From: Allobosea psychrotolerans
GTDB taxonomy: Bacteria > Pseudomonadota > Alphaproteobacteria > Rhizobiales > Beijerinckiaceae
DNA: 64,000 bases
Direction: 5' to 3'
NCBI RefSeq assembly: GCF_002917105.1
Contig: NZ_PQFZ01000001.1
Coordinates: forward strand, 310,001-374,000
Shown here: in pieces, positions 38,137 through 46,113 of the stretch
Position numbering within the stretch: the first letter of the stretch is position 1
Layout: every line of letters begins with the position of its first letter
The notes under the pieces: model-generated
What the model was told of the DNA's origin: nothing
What the model saw: only the letters and a program-made list of their open reading frames with translations
The model's database searches: none
Program-made: the position numbers and the translations under genes

Positions 38137-39039
38137 TCAGCGCTTCAGGTTGACGATGACGACGCCGCCCAGCGCCATCGCGCCGCCGAGGATGCCGAGG
38201 AGGCTCGGCACTTCGCCGAGCCAGAGATAGCTGATCAGGAGAGAAACCGGCGGGGCGGCATAGAGCAGGTTCGAGGCGCGGCCCGCCGGCAGGCGCGAGA
38301 GCAGCGTCGTCCAGGTCGCATAGGTGATCAGGCTCGGCACGATGGCGAGATAGACCATGGCGTAGAGGCTGGCGGTCGAGGCTGCCTGTGCCTGGGCGAT
38401 GCCGCTGGGCAGAAAGGGCGAGAGCAGCAGGCCACCGACCACCATGTTCCAGGCCGTCACCGTCAGCGGCTTGTGCCGGGCGAAGAGCGGCTTCTGCACG
38501 ATGGTGGTAAGCGAGTTGCACAAAGCCGCGCCGAGCACCAAGAGCACGCCGATGCCCAGCTCGAGCGCCGCGCCGTTCTGCCCGAAGGCGATCACCCCGA
38601 CGCCGGCGAGCGAGATCGCGCTGCCGAGCCATTGGCTGCGGGTGAAACGCTCGCCCAGCACCAGCATGGCAAGCGCAGCCGTGATGATCGGGTTGATGTT
38701 GATGATGAAGCTTGCCGCCCCGGCCGAGACCGTCTGCTGGCCGAGATTGAGCAGCACGGTGTAGCCCGCGACGAAGACAAGCCCGCCGAAGCCGAAGCGC
38801 CAGGCGTCGCGCCATTCCGGCAGCTTTGGCCGGGTGACGGCAAGGAACAGCGCGGCCGGCACGGCGGCGATGGCGAAGCGCACCGCGCCGAGTTCGAGCG
38901 CCCCGAAGCCGCCGAGCGCGGCGCGGATCGCGGGAAAGGCCGAGGCCCAGGCGATGATGGTGAAGATCGCCAGCCCCAGCGTCGTCGAGTCGAAGGCGGA
39001 CTTGGCGGGGATTGGTGCTGCGGCGCTGGCGGCGGTCAT
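38137..39039 (-). CDS. EamA/DMT-family transporter
   Basis: A 300-residue protein with ten membrane helices and duplicated EamA domains: AIFTIIAWASAFPAIRAALGGFGALELGAVRFAIAAVPAALF, SAGAASFIININPIITAALAMLVLGERFTRSQWLG, then the second repeat through APPVSLLISYLWLGEVPSLLGILGGAMALGGVVIVN. ATG 39039 follows GAGG; ATG 39051 is an alternative. Probably an exporter of an amino acid or similar metabolite. It is divergent from a LysR gene, the usual arrangement for regulated export. Confidence 0.9.
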   Translation of the reverse strand: MTAASAAAPIPAKSAFDSTTLGLAIFTIIAWASAFPAIRAALGGFGALELGAVRFAIAAVPAALFLAVTRPKLPEWRDAWRFGFGGLVFVAGYTVLLNLGQQTVSAGAASFIININPIITAALAMLVLGERFTRSQWLGSAISLAGVGVIAFGQNGAALELGIGVLLVLGAALCNSLTTIVQKPLFARHKPLTVTAWNMVVGGLLLSPFLPSGIAQAQAASTASLYAMVYLAIVPSLITYATWTTLLSRLPAGRASNLLYAAPPVSLLISYLWLGEVPSLLGILGGAMALGGVVIVNLKR

Positions 39040-39123
39040 GGCGAACCTCATCGAGGAAAGAGCATGACCCGGCATAGATACCTGCCCGAGCTGATTGACA
39101 AACGATGAATTCGAGGGTGAGCT

Positions 39124-40062
39124 GTGAGAATGGATCACAGCTCGAACCTTCCGCCGCTCGATACGCTGCGTGCTTTCGAGACCGCGGCGCGCACCGGCAG
39201 CTTCTCGGCCGCGGCCGAGGCGCTGAACCTGACCCATGGCGCCGTCAGCCGGCAGGTGGCCAAGCTGGAGCATTGGCTGGGCCTGCGCGTCTTCGAGCGG
39301 CAGGCGCGTGGGGTGGCGCTGACGCCGGAAGGCCAGCGCCTGCTCCAGCGCACGCAGGAGGCGTTTTCGCTGATTGCCGACACCTCGGACCGCTGGACCG
39401 AGGCGCGGGGCGCAGCCGTAGTGCGCTTCAGCGCGACGCCCTCCGTCTGCAGCCTCTGGCTGATGCCGCGCATGCACCGGCTCGAAAGCGGCGATCCGGC
39501 TCTGCGCATCGTGCTGCAGGTCGACCACCGTCGCGTCGATCTCGATGATGAGGGCATCGACCTCGCCATTCGCTGCGGGCGCGGCGGCGCGCCGGGGCGC
39601 GTCTCGGTGCAGCTTTTCGAGGAATGGTGCTATCCGATCGCCTCGCCGGAGCTGGCCCGGGCGATCGGGCAAGGCCGGCCGGAGCGCCTGCTGGCATATC
39701 CGCTGATCCATGATTCGGATGCCGCCGGCTGGCGGGCCTGGTTCGCGAGCCATGGGCTGGATTATCGCCCACGCCCGCAGGACCGAAGGTTCGAGGACTA
39801 TAATCTCGTGCTCGACGCCGCCGCCTGCGGGCTTGGCCTGGCTCTCGCCCGCCCGCCTCTGGCGCATGCCCAGGTCGAGGCGGGCCGGGTCGCGATGGTC
39901 GACCCTCGCACCGCGCTGAACCCGGTCTCCTACTGGCTCGACCGCCCGCTCGGCCAGCTGCGCCCAGCTGCGCTCGCGCTGGCGCTGCGGATCGCGAAGG
40001 AGGCGGAGCTTTCGGCCAGCAAGCTCGCAGGGTTCCTGAAGATCGAGGCGAAGGCGGCGTGA
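39124..40062 (+). CDS. LysR-family transcriptional regulator (GcvA-like)
   Basis: A 312-residue regulator from GTG 39124 (310 from ATG 39130). HTH: LDTLRAFETAARTGSFSAAAEALNLTHGAVSRQVAKLEHWLGLRVFER. The effector domain begins VVRFSATPSVCSLWLMPRMHRLE and has the GcvA-type VDLDDEGIDLAIRCGRGG. It is divergent from the EamA exporter with an 84-bp shared spacer, so it probably controls that gene in response to the exported compound. Confidence 0.9.
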   Translation: MRMDHSSNLPPLDTLRAFETAARTGSFSAAAEALNLTHGAVSRQVAKLEHWLGLRVFERQARGVALTPEGQRLLQRTQEAFSLIADTSDRWTEARGAAVVRFSATPSVCSLWLMPRMHRLESGDPALRIVLQVDHRRVDLDDEGIDLAIRCGRGGAPGRVSVQLFEEWCYPIASPELARAIGQGRPERLLAYPLIHDSDAAGWRAWFASHGLDYRPRPQDRRFEDYNLVLDAAACGLGLALARPPLAHAQVEAGRVAMVDPRTALNPVSYWLDRPLGQLRPAALALALRIAKEAELSASKLAGFLKIEAKAA

Positions 40063-40104
40063 GCGGCGCGGCCTTGTTCCGGTGCGAGCTGCCGCCTTCG
40101 GCCC

Positions 40105-40281
40105 TCAACCGATCTGCTGTTGCCTGAACGGCCAGGCTTCCACATCGCCATGGGCTCGCATGTCGCGCCAGTAACGCGCGTCTCGCGCTGTGGCGATCCG
40201 GTTCCAGAAAGCAAGCAAGCCCAAGGAAGCGACATGGCGGACCGATCCCGATCCGGGCCCTGATTGTATCGGCTTCCACAT
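40105..40281 (-). CDS. possible small hypothetical protein
   Basis: A 58-residue ORF from ATG 40281 (MWKPIQSGPGSGSVRH). The C-terminal half FWNRIATARDARYWRDMRAHGDVEAWPFRQQQ has a protein-like mixture of aromatic and charged residues and sensible codon use. It lies downstream of the M20 peptidase on the same strand. No family recognised; coding status uncertain. Confidence 0.35.
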   Translation of the reverse strand: MWKPIQSGPGSGSVRHVASLGLLAFWNRIATARDARYWRDMRAHGDVEAWPFRQQQIG

Positions 40282-40338
40282 CGTCCGAGAATATCTCGAC
40301 GCTAACAATCAGGTGACGAGCGAGCGGCCGCTGGCTGC

Positions 40339-41769
40339 TTATGTAGCTTTCGAGGCGCGGTCGAACCGCGACTGGCCGGCGCAGAAGGCCGTGGCAGGAA
40401 AGCGCCCGAGTTCCTCCAGCAGCATCGGCCAGGCCTGCAAGCCGAGCGGGATAGAGGCCAGATGGAAGAACTCGTTGGGCGCGTGCACATCCTCGTCGGG
40501 CAGATTGAAGCCGAACATCAGCGTATCGAGGCCCAGCGTCTCCTTGAAGATTGCGGTGATCGGGACCGTCGCGCCAAGCCGGACATGGACCGGTTCTTGT
40601 CCTGAGGACGTCCTCAGGACACGAGTGGCGGCCTGCACCAGCGGATGATCGGCCGCCAATGTCGAGGCGGGCGAGCCGCCCCCGATGGCCTCGAAGCTCA
40701 CCGCAACACCGGGCCGCGCCGCGGCCAGGATATGCGCCTGGAGTGCCTGCGCGGCTTGGTTGGGGTCCTGCCCAGGCGCGAGCCGGATCGTGATCTTGGC
40801 GCGTGCCTCGTCGGGGATCACCGTCTTGCTGCCGGAGCCGGTATAACCGCCCCACATGCCGTTGACATCGATGGCCGGGCGCAGCGTCAGTCTTTCGCGG
40901 ATGCTGTAGCCGGGCTCGCCCGCGGCGATTCCGCCGATATCGGCGACAAAGGCGGCCTCGTCGAAAGGCAAGGCTGCGGTGTCGTGGCGGTCGCGTTCGC
41001 TAAGCGGGCGCACCGCGTCCATCAGCGCCGGGATCGCGATCGCGCCATCCGCGTCATGGAGCGTGGCGATGATTGCCGCGAGCTCGTGCAGAGCATTGCG
41101 CACCGAGCCGCCATAGCGACCAGAATGCAGTTCCTTTTCGGCGGTGCGGACCACCAGTTCGAGCTTGGTCAGGCCACGCGCACCGACATTGATCGTCGGC
41201 ACGGTCGGGCTGGCGCGACCACCATCGGCCGATATCATCGCATCGGCCTGCAGCAGTGGGCCATAGCGCTCGATGATGGCGTGGAGGCTCGGGCTGCCGG
41301 TCTCTTCCTCGCCTTCGATGAAGAGCTTGATGTTGACCGGGCAACGGCCGTTCACCGCGAGGAAGGCTGCGACCGTCTCGATCGCGATCGTGGTCGATCC
41401 CTTCACATCGGAGGCGCCGCGCGCATAAAGCCTGCCGTCGCGGGTCGTCGGCTCGAAGGGCGGCGTCTTCCAGAGGGCCAGCGGGTCGGGCGGCTGCACG
41501 TCATAATGGCCGTAGATGATGATCGTCGGCGCACCGGGTGCGTCGAGCCAGGCGCCGTAAACGGCCGGCTGGCCGCCGCCATCCAGCAGTTTCACATCCG
41601 ACAGGCCGATCTCGTTCAGCCAGGCGAGCAGGAACCGACGCGTGTCCTGCATGCCCTGCGCATAGGCTGGATCGGTGCTCACGCTCGGCAGCCTCAGAAA
41701 GGCGTACAGCCGGTCGAGCACAGCAGCGTGCCGGGCGAGGAGATGGTCGATGACGGGCTGCACGCTCAT
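40339..41769 (-). CDS. M20-family metallopeptidase (dipeptidase/deacylase)
   Basis: A 476-residue M20/M25/M40 zinc amidohydrolase. Metal and catalytic segments: IIIYGHYDVQPPDPLALWKTPPF (H and D), LYARGASDVKGSTTIAIETV, LFIEGEEETGSPSL (catalytic Glu pair) and VLRTSSGQEPVHVRLGATVPI. A lid/dimerisation insert spans about 210-330. Closest in type to YgeY/carnosinase-like dipeptidases. Start standard (MSVQPVIDHLLARHAAVLDRL). Likely cleaves dipeptides or N-acyl amino acids in the cytoplasm. Confidence 0.92.
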   Translation of the reverse strand: MSVQPVIDHLLARHAAVLDRLYAFLRLPSVSTDPAYAQGMQDTRRFLLAWLNEIGLSDVKLLDGGGQPAVYGAWLDAPGAPTIIIYGHYDVQPPDPLALWKTPPFEPTTRDGRLYARGASDVKGSTTIAIETVAAFLAVNGRCPVNIKLFIEGEEETGSPSLHAIIERYGPLLQADAMISADGGRASPTVPTINVGARGLTKLELVVRTAEKELHSGRYGGSVRNALHELAAIIATLHDADGAIAIPALMDAVRPLSERDRHDTAALPFDEAAFVADIGGIAAGEPGYSIRERLTLRPAIDVNGMWGGYTGSGSKTVIPDEARAKITIRLAPGQDPNQAAQALQAHILAAARPGVAVSFEAIGGGSPASTLAADHPLVQAATRVLRTSSGQEPVHVRLGATVPITAIFKETLGLDTLMFGFNLPDEDVHAPNEFFHLASIPLGLQAWPMLLEELGRFPATAFCAGQSRFDRASKAT

Positions 41770-41862
41770 CGCGGGCCTCCAATGGTTTCGCGATGATGGG
41801 GCGAGATGGGGACGGGACTTCGTGGGCAGGCCTGCAGATTGGGAGGCGAGGCGCCGGCGGCG

Positions 41863-42030
41863 TCAAGCCAGATCCCAGGGATTGATCGCGGACACGCCTA
41901 TATCGTCGAAATCCGCGACATTGCGGGGGACGAGGATGAGATCGTGCGCGACCGTGGTGGCCGCGATCGACCTATCGACGTCGCGGCACGGCCGGATCGC
42001 GGCGATGCGGGCCCCTTACCGAAATCTGAT
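41863..42030 (-). pseudogene. vapC (PIN-domain toxin) remnant
   Basis: The minus-strand frame ending at 41865 reads RSIAATTVAHDLILVPRNVADF then DDIGVSAINPWDLA, the characteristic C-terminal end of VapC toxins (IAATAL...TRN..DF..GV..INPW). About 50 codons upstream the match jumps frame: IVPVGNQISV, which fits the ILPVD...A region, is read in another frame. The N-terminal PIN acidic residue and any antitoxin are absent. This is a frameshifted, 5'-deleted toxin gene. Confidence 0.65.
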
Positions 42031-42105
42031 TGCCCACCGGCACGATGGGATCGGCATGATCATGACGGCGGCGATGAACGGCGTGGAATTGATCATCGAG
42101 CGAGC

Positions 42106-42936
42106 TTAGTCGATGCGAAGACATTCGCCCGTTGCGGAATCCGACACGATTGGCGTGTTTATCGCGCTTATCGGCGAGATTCGATGTCCGCGCTCCAAGG
42201 TCTCGGTCAGCTCCTCCGCATAGCTGAAGAAGCGCTCGCGCACCGCCCGCGCATGCGGGTTGGCGCGTTCGATCGCGAGGAAGACGCCGGGCGCGTCATG
42301 GCGCACCATCTCGGTCGCCTGCATCAACAGCTCGAAGCTCTTCGTCGTCATGCGGCGCGGCATCGGCTCCATGCGGACGAGGATCTTCGCCACGAGATGG
42401 GTCAGCCCCTGCACCATCGCCATGTCGCGATCATGCGCATCGGGCGTGGTCAGGATGACGTCGAGCTTCAGGACATGGCGCAGGAAGGCGGCGATCCGGC
42501 GAAAGCCGTTTCCACGGATCGGGCAGAGCGCAATCTTCAGGCCCGCAATGCCATTGCGCGCGCTTTGCGGGCCGAAGAGCGGGTGCGTGCCGATGATCTC
42601 GACATCGTCGGGCAGTTCGGCGAGCAGCAGGCGCGCCGGCTCGATCTTCACCGAGCCGACATCGAGCACGATCGCACCGGTGCGCAGATGCGGGCGCAGG
42701 CTCGCTATGGCTCCCGGCAGCCGGTCGACCGGGACGGCGAGGATGACGATGTCGCAGGCGGCGACCTGCGCGATGCTGCCGGGAGCCAGGCCCTTGCCCG
42801 AGCCGTCGGCCTCAGGCGCATGCGCCGGATCGAAGACGACAAGCGGCAGATGCGGCTGGAGGTGCCGCGCCATCAGCTGGCCGAAGGCGCCGAAGCCCAT
42901 CAGGCCGATGGAGGAGGAATGTCGCTGGGTAGGCAT
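42106..42936 (-). CDS. prephenate/arogenate dehydrogenase family protein
   Basis: A 276-residue TyrA-type enzyme of tyrosine synthesis. Rossmann start IGLMGFGAFGQLMARHLQPHLPLVVFDP, then CDIVILAVPVDRLPGAIASLRPHL, VLDVGSVKIEPARLL and the conserved IIGTHPLFGPQSARNGIAGLKIALCP. The prokaryotic arogenate/prephenate dehydrogenase domain lacks an ACT domain. Two forms are common in alphaproteobacteria; the substrate preference (arogenate or prephenate) cannot be fixed by eye. Confidence 0.88.
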   Translation of the reverse strand: MPTQRHSSSIGLMGFGAFGQLMARHLQPHLPLVVFDPAHAPEADGSGKGLAPGSIAQVAACDIVILAVPVDRLPGAIASLRPHLRTGAIVLDVGSVKIEPARLLLAELPDDVEIIGTHPLFGPQSARNGIAGLKIALCPIRGNGFRRIAAFLRHVLKLDVILTTPDAHDRDMAMVQGLTHLVAKILVRMEPMPRRMTTKSFELLMQATEMVRHDAPGVFLAIERANPHARAVRERFFSYAEELTETLERGHRISPISAINTPIVSDSATGECLRID

Positions 42937-43131
42937 CGTTTGGTCCTCTCGGGGCCGCGATGCCGGGTGACTGCCTTTAGTTCATCCGCCAAACGCAGCG
43001 GTTGAACATGAAAATGCGCCCGCTCTTATGAAAAGAGCGCGTAATACTGCTGGGTGCGGAGCAGGGCGTGGCTGGTCATGAGCCGCTTAAATCCCGTGTC
43101 GGCGGGGCTGTCAACCGGGAAGCGGCCAGGC

Positions 43132-43824
43132 TCAGCTCGACAAGCCCCGGTTGAGCGCGAAGTCGACACAGCCCCAGATATGGGCGGATAGAATCTCCTG
43201 CGCCCTGGCGGATTGGCGGTTCAGGGCTGCATCCAGCAAGGCCCGGTGCTCGTCGGCGGCAATCTCGCCGCGGAAGATGACGAAGACCATCTGGTAGCGC
43301 AGATAGAGATCATAGACGCCCGAATGCAGGCCCAGCAGTGCGCGCGAGCCGCAGGCCGAGACCAGCGCCTGGTGGAACTCCCAGTCATAGCGTTTCCAGG
43401 GCTCGGCATTGGAGCGGTCGCCGGCGAGCAACTGGGCCTCCATCCGGGCGAGCTTGTGATGGGCGGCGACGACGCGGCCTTCCCATTCCATGTCGCCGGC
43501 CTGGAAGGATTGCTCCATCGCATGGCATTCGAGCAGGAGGCGCAGCGCGGCGATCTCCTTGAGGTCGGCTGCCGAACAGGGCGCGACCTGGAAACCGCGC
43601 TGCCCCTCGGCGACGACCAGGCCTTCCGGCACCAGGCGGTTGAGGATTTCGCGCAAGGTGCTGATGCCAACGCCGTAATCCAGGCGCAACCGCTCCAGCT
43701 TGAGCCGCTGCCCGGGCTGCAGGCGCCCGAAGACGATGTCGGCGCGCAGCCGGTCATAGGCTTGCTCGCCGGCTGTTCCGGCGTCGGTCTCGTCGCGCAG
43801 GATCTGGGCTGAAAGCTCGTTCAT
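43132..43824 (-). CDS. GntR-family transcriptional regulator (FCD subfamily)
   Basis: A 230-residue regulator with an N-terminal winged helix (AYDRLRADIVFGRLQPGQRLKLERLRLDYGVGISTLREILNRLVPEGLVVAEGQRGFQVAP) and an all-helical FCD ligand domain (LKEIAALRLLLECHAMEQSF ... EFHQALVSACGSRALLGLHSGVYDLYLRYQMVF). FCD members usually sense carboxylic acids. It is divergent from the amino-acid-type binding protein gene, with an AT-rich operator region between them (43921-43985). Confidence 0.92.
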   Translation of the reverse strand: MNELSAQILRDETDAGTAGEQAYDRLRADIVFGRLQPGQRLKLERLRLDYGVGISTLREILNRLVPEGLVVAEGQRGFQVAPCSAADLKEIAALRLLLECHAMEQSFQAGDMEWEGRVVAAHHKLARMEAQLLAGDRSNAEPWKRYDWEFHQALVSACGSRALLGLHSGVYDLYLRYQMVFVIFRGEIAADEHRALLDAALNRQSARAQEILSAHIWGCVDFALNRGLSS

Positions 43825-43924
43825 TCACAGTGCTCGCATTCGCAGGCTCGCCCCTGGGCCTCGCGCTCCGACATAGACCCAGGCTGGAAATGAGGCCAGC
43901 CGGGATGCAACGGCCGGTATCAAC

Positions 43925-43982
43925 CCATTATATCTGATATTTTATGATTCATCAGTTGAAATTAGTTTCAGCAGATGAAAGA
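43925..43982. promoter_or_regulatory. AT-rich divergent promoter/operator region
   Basis: In an otherwise GC-rich window this segment holds TTATATCTGATATTTTATG and a TGAAA-TTAG-TTTCA inverted repeat (43957-43970). It lies between the GntR gene and the binding-protein gene it probably controls. Confidence 0.45.
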
Positions 43983-44074
43983 TTAGCGCCTGGGCTACCC
44001 GTGGCAAGCGGGAGCGAGAGCCGATCACGGCTGCAAAGCGCCGTGCGACCTGTAACCCTGGGGAGGGAACACCG

Positions 44075-44908
44075 ATGTCTGGACCGAAATTTCTGCGACG
44101 CGACATCCTGCTGGGAGGCGTTGCGCTTCTTGCCGCGCCGGCGATTGCGACCCGGCCGGCGCTGGCGATCACACCGGCCGAGATCAAGAGCCGGGGCAAG
44201 CTGGTGGTCGGGATTCAGGGCGACAACCCGCCCTGGGGCTTCGTCAACAGCGCCGGCAAGCAGGAGGGGCTGGATGCCGATATCGCCGAGCTCTTCGGCA
44301 AGGAGCTTGGCGTTTCCGTCGAGTTCGTGGCGCTGGAGGTCAACAACCGCATTCCTGCGCTGACGACCGGGCGCGTCGACCTGCTCTTCGCCACGATGGC
44401 GATGCTGCCGGAGCGGGCCAAGGCCGTGCAGTTCAGCAAGCCCTATGTCGCCAACACCATCGTCCTGATCGGCCCGAAGGCGGAAAGCATCAAGACCAAT
44501 GCGGATATGGGCCGCTACACCATCGGCGTGGCGAAGGGCGCGGCCCAGGACACGCAAGTGACCAAGAATGCGCCGGCCAACACCACGATCCGCCGCTATG
44601 ACGGCGATGCGCCGAGCATCCAGGCGCTGGTCTCGGGCCAGGTCCAGGCGCTGGGGGGCAACATCTTCTACCTCCAGCGGATCGAGCAGGCGCGGCCCGG
44701 CATCTTCGAGAACAAGCTCGAATTCCAGAACCTCTACAACGGCGCCTGCACGCGGCTGGGGGAGAAGGAGATCAACGCCGCGATCAATCTCTTCATCGAC
44801 AAGATCAAGGCCAATGGCGAGCTTCAGAAGGTCTACGACAAGTGGATGAAGGTGCCGGTGCATAAATTCCCGGACAGCATCGAGAACATCCCCTTCACCG
44901 TCAGCTGA
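44075..44908 (+). CDS. amino-acid-type ABC transporter substrate-binding protein (family 3)
   Basis: A 277-residue periplasmic binding protein with an RR-type signal (FLRRDILLGGVALLAAPAI). SBP_bac_3 core: SRGKLVVGIQGDNPPWGFVNSAGKQEGLDADIAELFGKELGVSVEFV, NRIPALTTGRVDLLFATMAMLPERAKAVQFSKPYV. No permease or ATPase gene adjoins. It lies between a GntR-FCD regulator and a type II dehydroquinase, so a shikimate-related or other carboxylate ligand is conceivable. Confidence 0.9.
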   Translation: MSGPKFLRRDILLGGVALLAAPAIATRPALAITPAEIKSRGKLVVGIQGDNPPWGFVNSAGKQEGLDADIAELFGKELGVSVEFVALEVNNRIPALTTGRVDLLFATMAMLPERAKAVQFSKPYVANTIVLIGPKAESIKTNADMGRYTIGVAKGAAQDTQVTKNAPANTTIRRYDGDAPSIQALVSGQVQALGGNIFYLQRIEQARPGIFENKLEFQNLYNGACTRLGEKEINAAINLFIDKIKANGELQKVYDKWMKVPVHKFPDSIENIPFTVS

Positions 44909-44981
44909 TCGCACCCGCCGCGCCGCCATCCGGTGGCGGCGCGGGTTAGCCAGTTAGCGGCAGTCGCTACGGAGCCTGTCC

Positions 44982-45419
44982 ATGAAGAAGCCGATCTATG
45001 TCCTGAACGGACCCAATCTGAACCGCCTCGGCCGCCGCCAGCCCGAGATTTACGGCCATACCACGCTGGCCGAGGTCGAGGTGCTCTGCCGGGCGGCGGT
45101 GCCCGAGCGCGAGATCGTCTTCCGCCAGTCCAACCGGGAATACGAGCTGATCGAATGGATCCACGAGGCGATCGACGAGGGGGCCGGCATCGTCATCAAC
45201 CCGGCCGGCTTCACCTTCACCTCCGTCGCGATCATGGACGCGCTCAAGATGTTCGAAGGACCGATCATCGAGTTCCACATCTCGAACGTCCACAAGCGCG
45301 AGGCGGTCTACCATAAATCCCTGATCTCGCCGGTCGCGACGGCGGTGATGGCTGGCCTCGGCGCGCGCGGCTACGCCACGGCGCTGATCGCGATGCGGGA
45401 TCTGTTGAGCCAGAGCTAG
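44982..45419 (+). CDS. aroQ: type II 3-dehydroquinate dehydratase
   Basis: Interconverts 3-dehydroquinate and 3-dehydroshikimate. 145 residues with [21 protein letters not shown], the lid Arg/Tyr region and [36 protein letters not shown] and the catalytic-His strand [25 protein letters not shown]. The same dodecameric enzyme serves shikimate synthesis or quinate catabolism. Its position behind a GntR regulator and a binding protein, not the accB-accC setting common for biosynthetic aroQ, hints at the catabolic role. Confidence 0.94.
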   Translation: MKKPIYVLNGPNLNRLGRRQPEIYGHTTLAEVEVLCRAAVPEREIVFRQSNREYELIEWIHEAIDEGAGIVINPAGFTFTSVAIMDALKMFEGPIIEFHISNVHKREAVYHKSLISPVATAVMAGLGARGYATALIAMRDLLSQS

Positions 45420-45440
45420 CGGCTTTCGACGAGACAAGAA

Positions 45441-45485
45441 TCGTCATCCCGGGACGCCGTTCGGGCGCTCGGGGTGACAGAGAGA
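45441..45485. repeat. short intergenic palindrome, CGTCATCCCGGG type
   Basis: TCGTCATCCCGGGACGCCGTTCGGGCGCTCGGGGTGACAG, an imperfect inverted repeat (GTCATCCC / GGGGTGAC) 20 bp behind aroQ. It belongs to the same loose class as the 60391-60532 element. Confidence 0.5.
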
Positions 45486-45631
45486 TTCTGAGCGCAAGCC
45501 GTGGATTTCGAAAGATGGGATAGCGTTCGCGGCTGGCGCAGGGCGCCCGCAGCCAAGCCTCGCAGCCGGACCGAGGCTTGCACGCGGCGGGCCCCGGTCG
45601 GCGGCGTCCAATGCGGGCTCGGCGCCTGTTC

Positions 45632-45970
45632 TCAGGCGGAGATCGCGCCGGTCGGCGAATAATCCGTCAGCGTCATGATCCGGTCCTCGATTATGCCGAC
45701 GAGATTGCCGTATTCGATCGAGGTGACGCGCTTGATCTCGATCCATTCCGGGTCGGCCAGGAACGTCGTCCAGCGCGCCGTCCGGGTCTCGTTGTCGGGC
45801 CAGGCGAGGATATAGGCGAATTCGGTGCGGCCGGCGCTTGCGGTCTCCCACGTCGCCACGATCTGGAAGCCGTGCCGCGCCATGATCCGCATCGCATGGT
45901 CGCGAAAGCGGGCGTGGAAGGCGGCCTTGTTGCGCTCGAAGATCTCGTAGATGCGCAGCTGGTGGATCAT
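45632..45970 (-). CDS. NIPSNAP-family protein
   Basis: A 112-residue ferredoxin-like alpha-beta barrel protein of the NIPSNAP family: MIHQLRIYEIFERNKAAFHARFRDHAMRIMARHGFQIVATW and FAYILAWPDNETRTARWTTFLADPEWIEI are typical. Bacterial functions are unknown, and members often accompany catabolic operons. It stands alone between repeat elements on the carA side and the aroQ side. Confidence 0.9.
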   Translation of the reverse strand: MIHQLRIYEIFERNKAAFHARFRDHAMRIMARHGFQIVATWETASAGRTEFAYILAWPDNETRTARWTTFLADPEWIEIKRVTSIEYGNLVGIIEDRIMTLTDYSPTGAISA

Positions 45971-45996
45971 GCCCGGCTCCTTTGACGATAGTCGCA

Positions 45997-46101
45997 GCCC
46001 TCATCCCGAGGAACCGCGAAAGCAGCGCCTCGGGGGATCATCGAGAGCCTGCCGGAGCATCCTTCGTGACGTGGACTTCGTCCACTCCTCAGGATGAGGG
46101 C
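45997..46101. repeat. 105-bp intergenic inverted-repeat element
   Basis: GCCCTCATCCCGAGGA at the left end and TCCTCAGGATGAGGGC at the right end form terminal inverted repeats, with internal GCGCCTCGG and ACGTGGACTTCGTCCACTCC hairpins. It lies between the NIPSNAP gene and the carA 3' end. Elements with these termini are widespread in Rhizobiales. Confidence 0.6.
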
Positions 46102-46113
46102 TGAATGCCGCAC

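Noticed and set aside
37516..39108. 530-codon plus-strand frame across GNAT, DUF1697 and EamA genes
   Set aside because: It spans three well-supported minus-strand genes and is Arg/Gln/Gly-rich without recognisable structure.
43009..43040. CGCTCTT...AAGAGCG hairpin as a terminator
   Set aside because: It lies upstream of the dehydrogenase start rather than after a gene end, and lacks a contiguous T-run in the right place.
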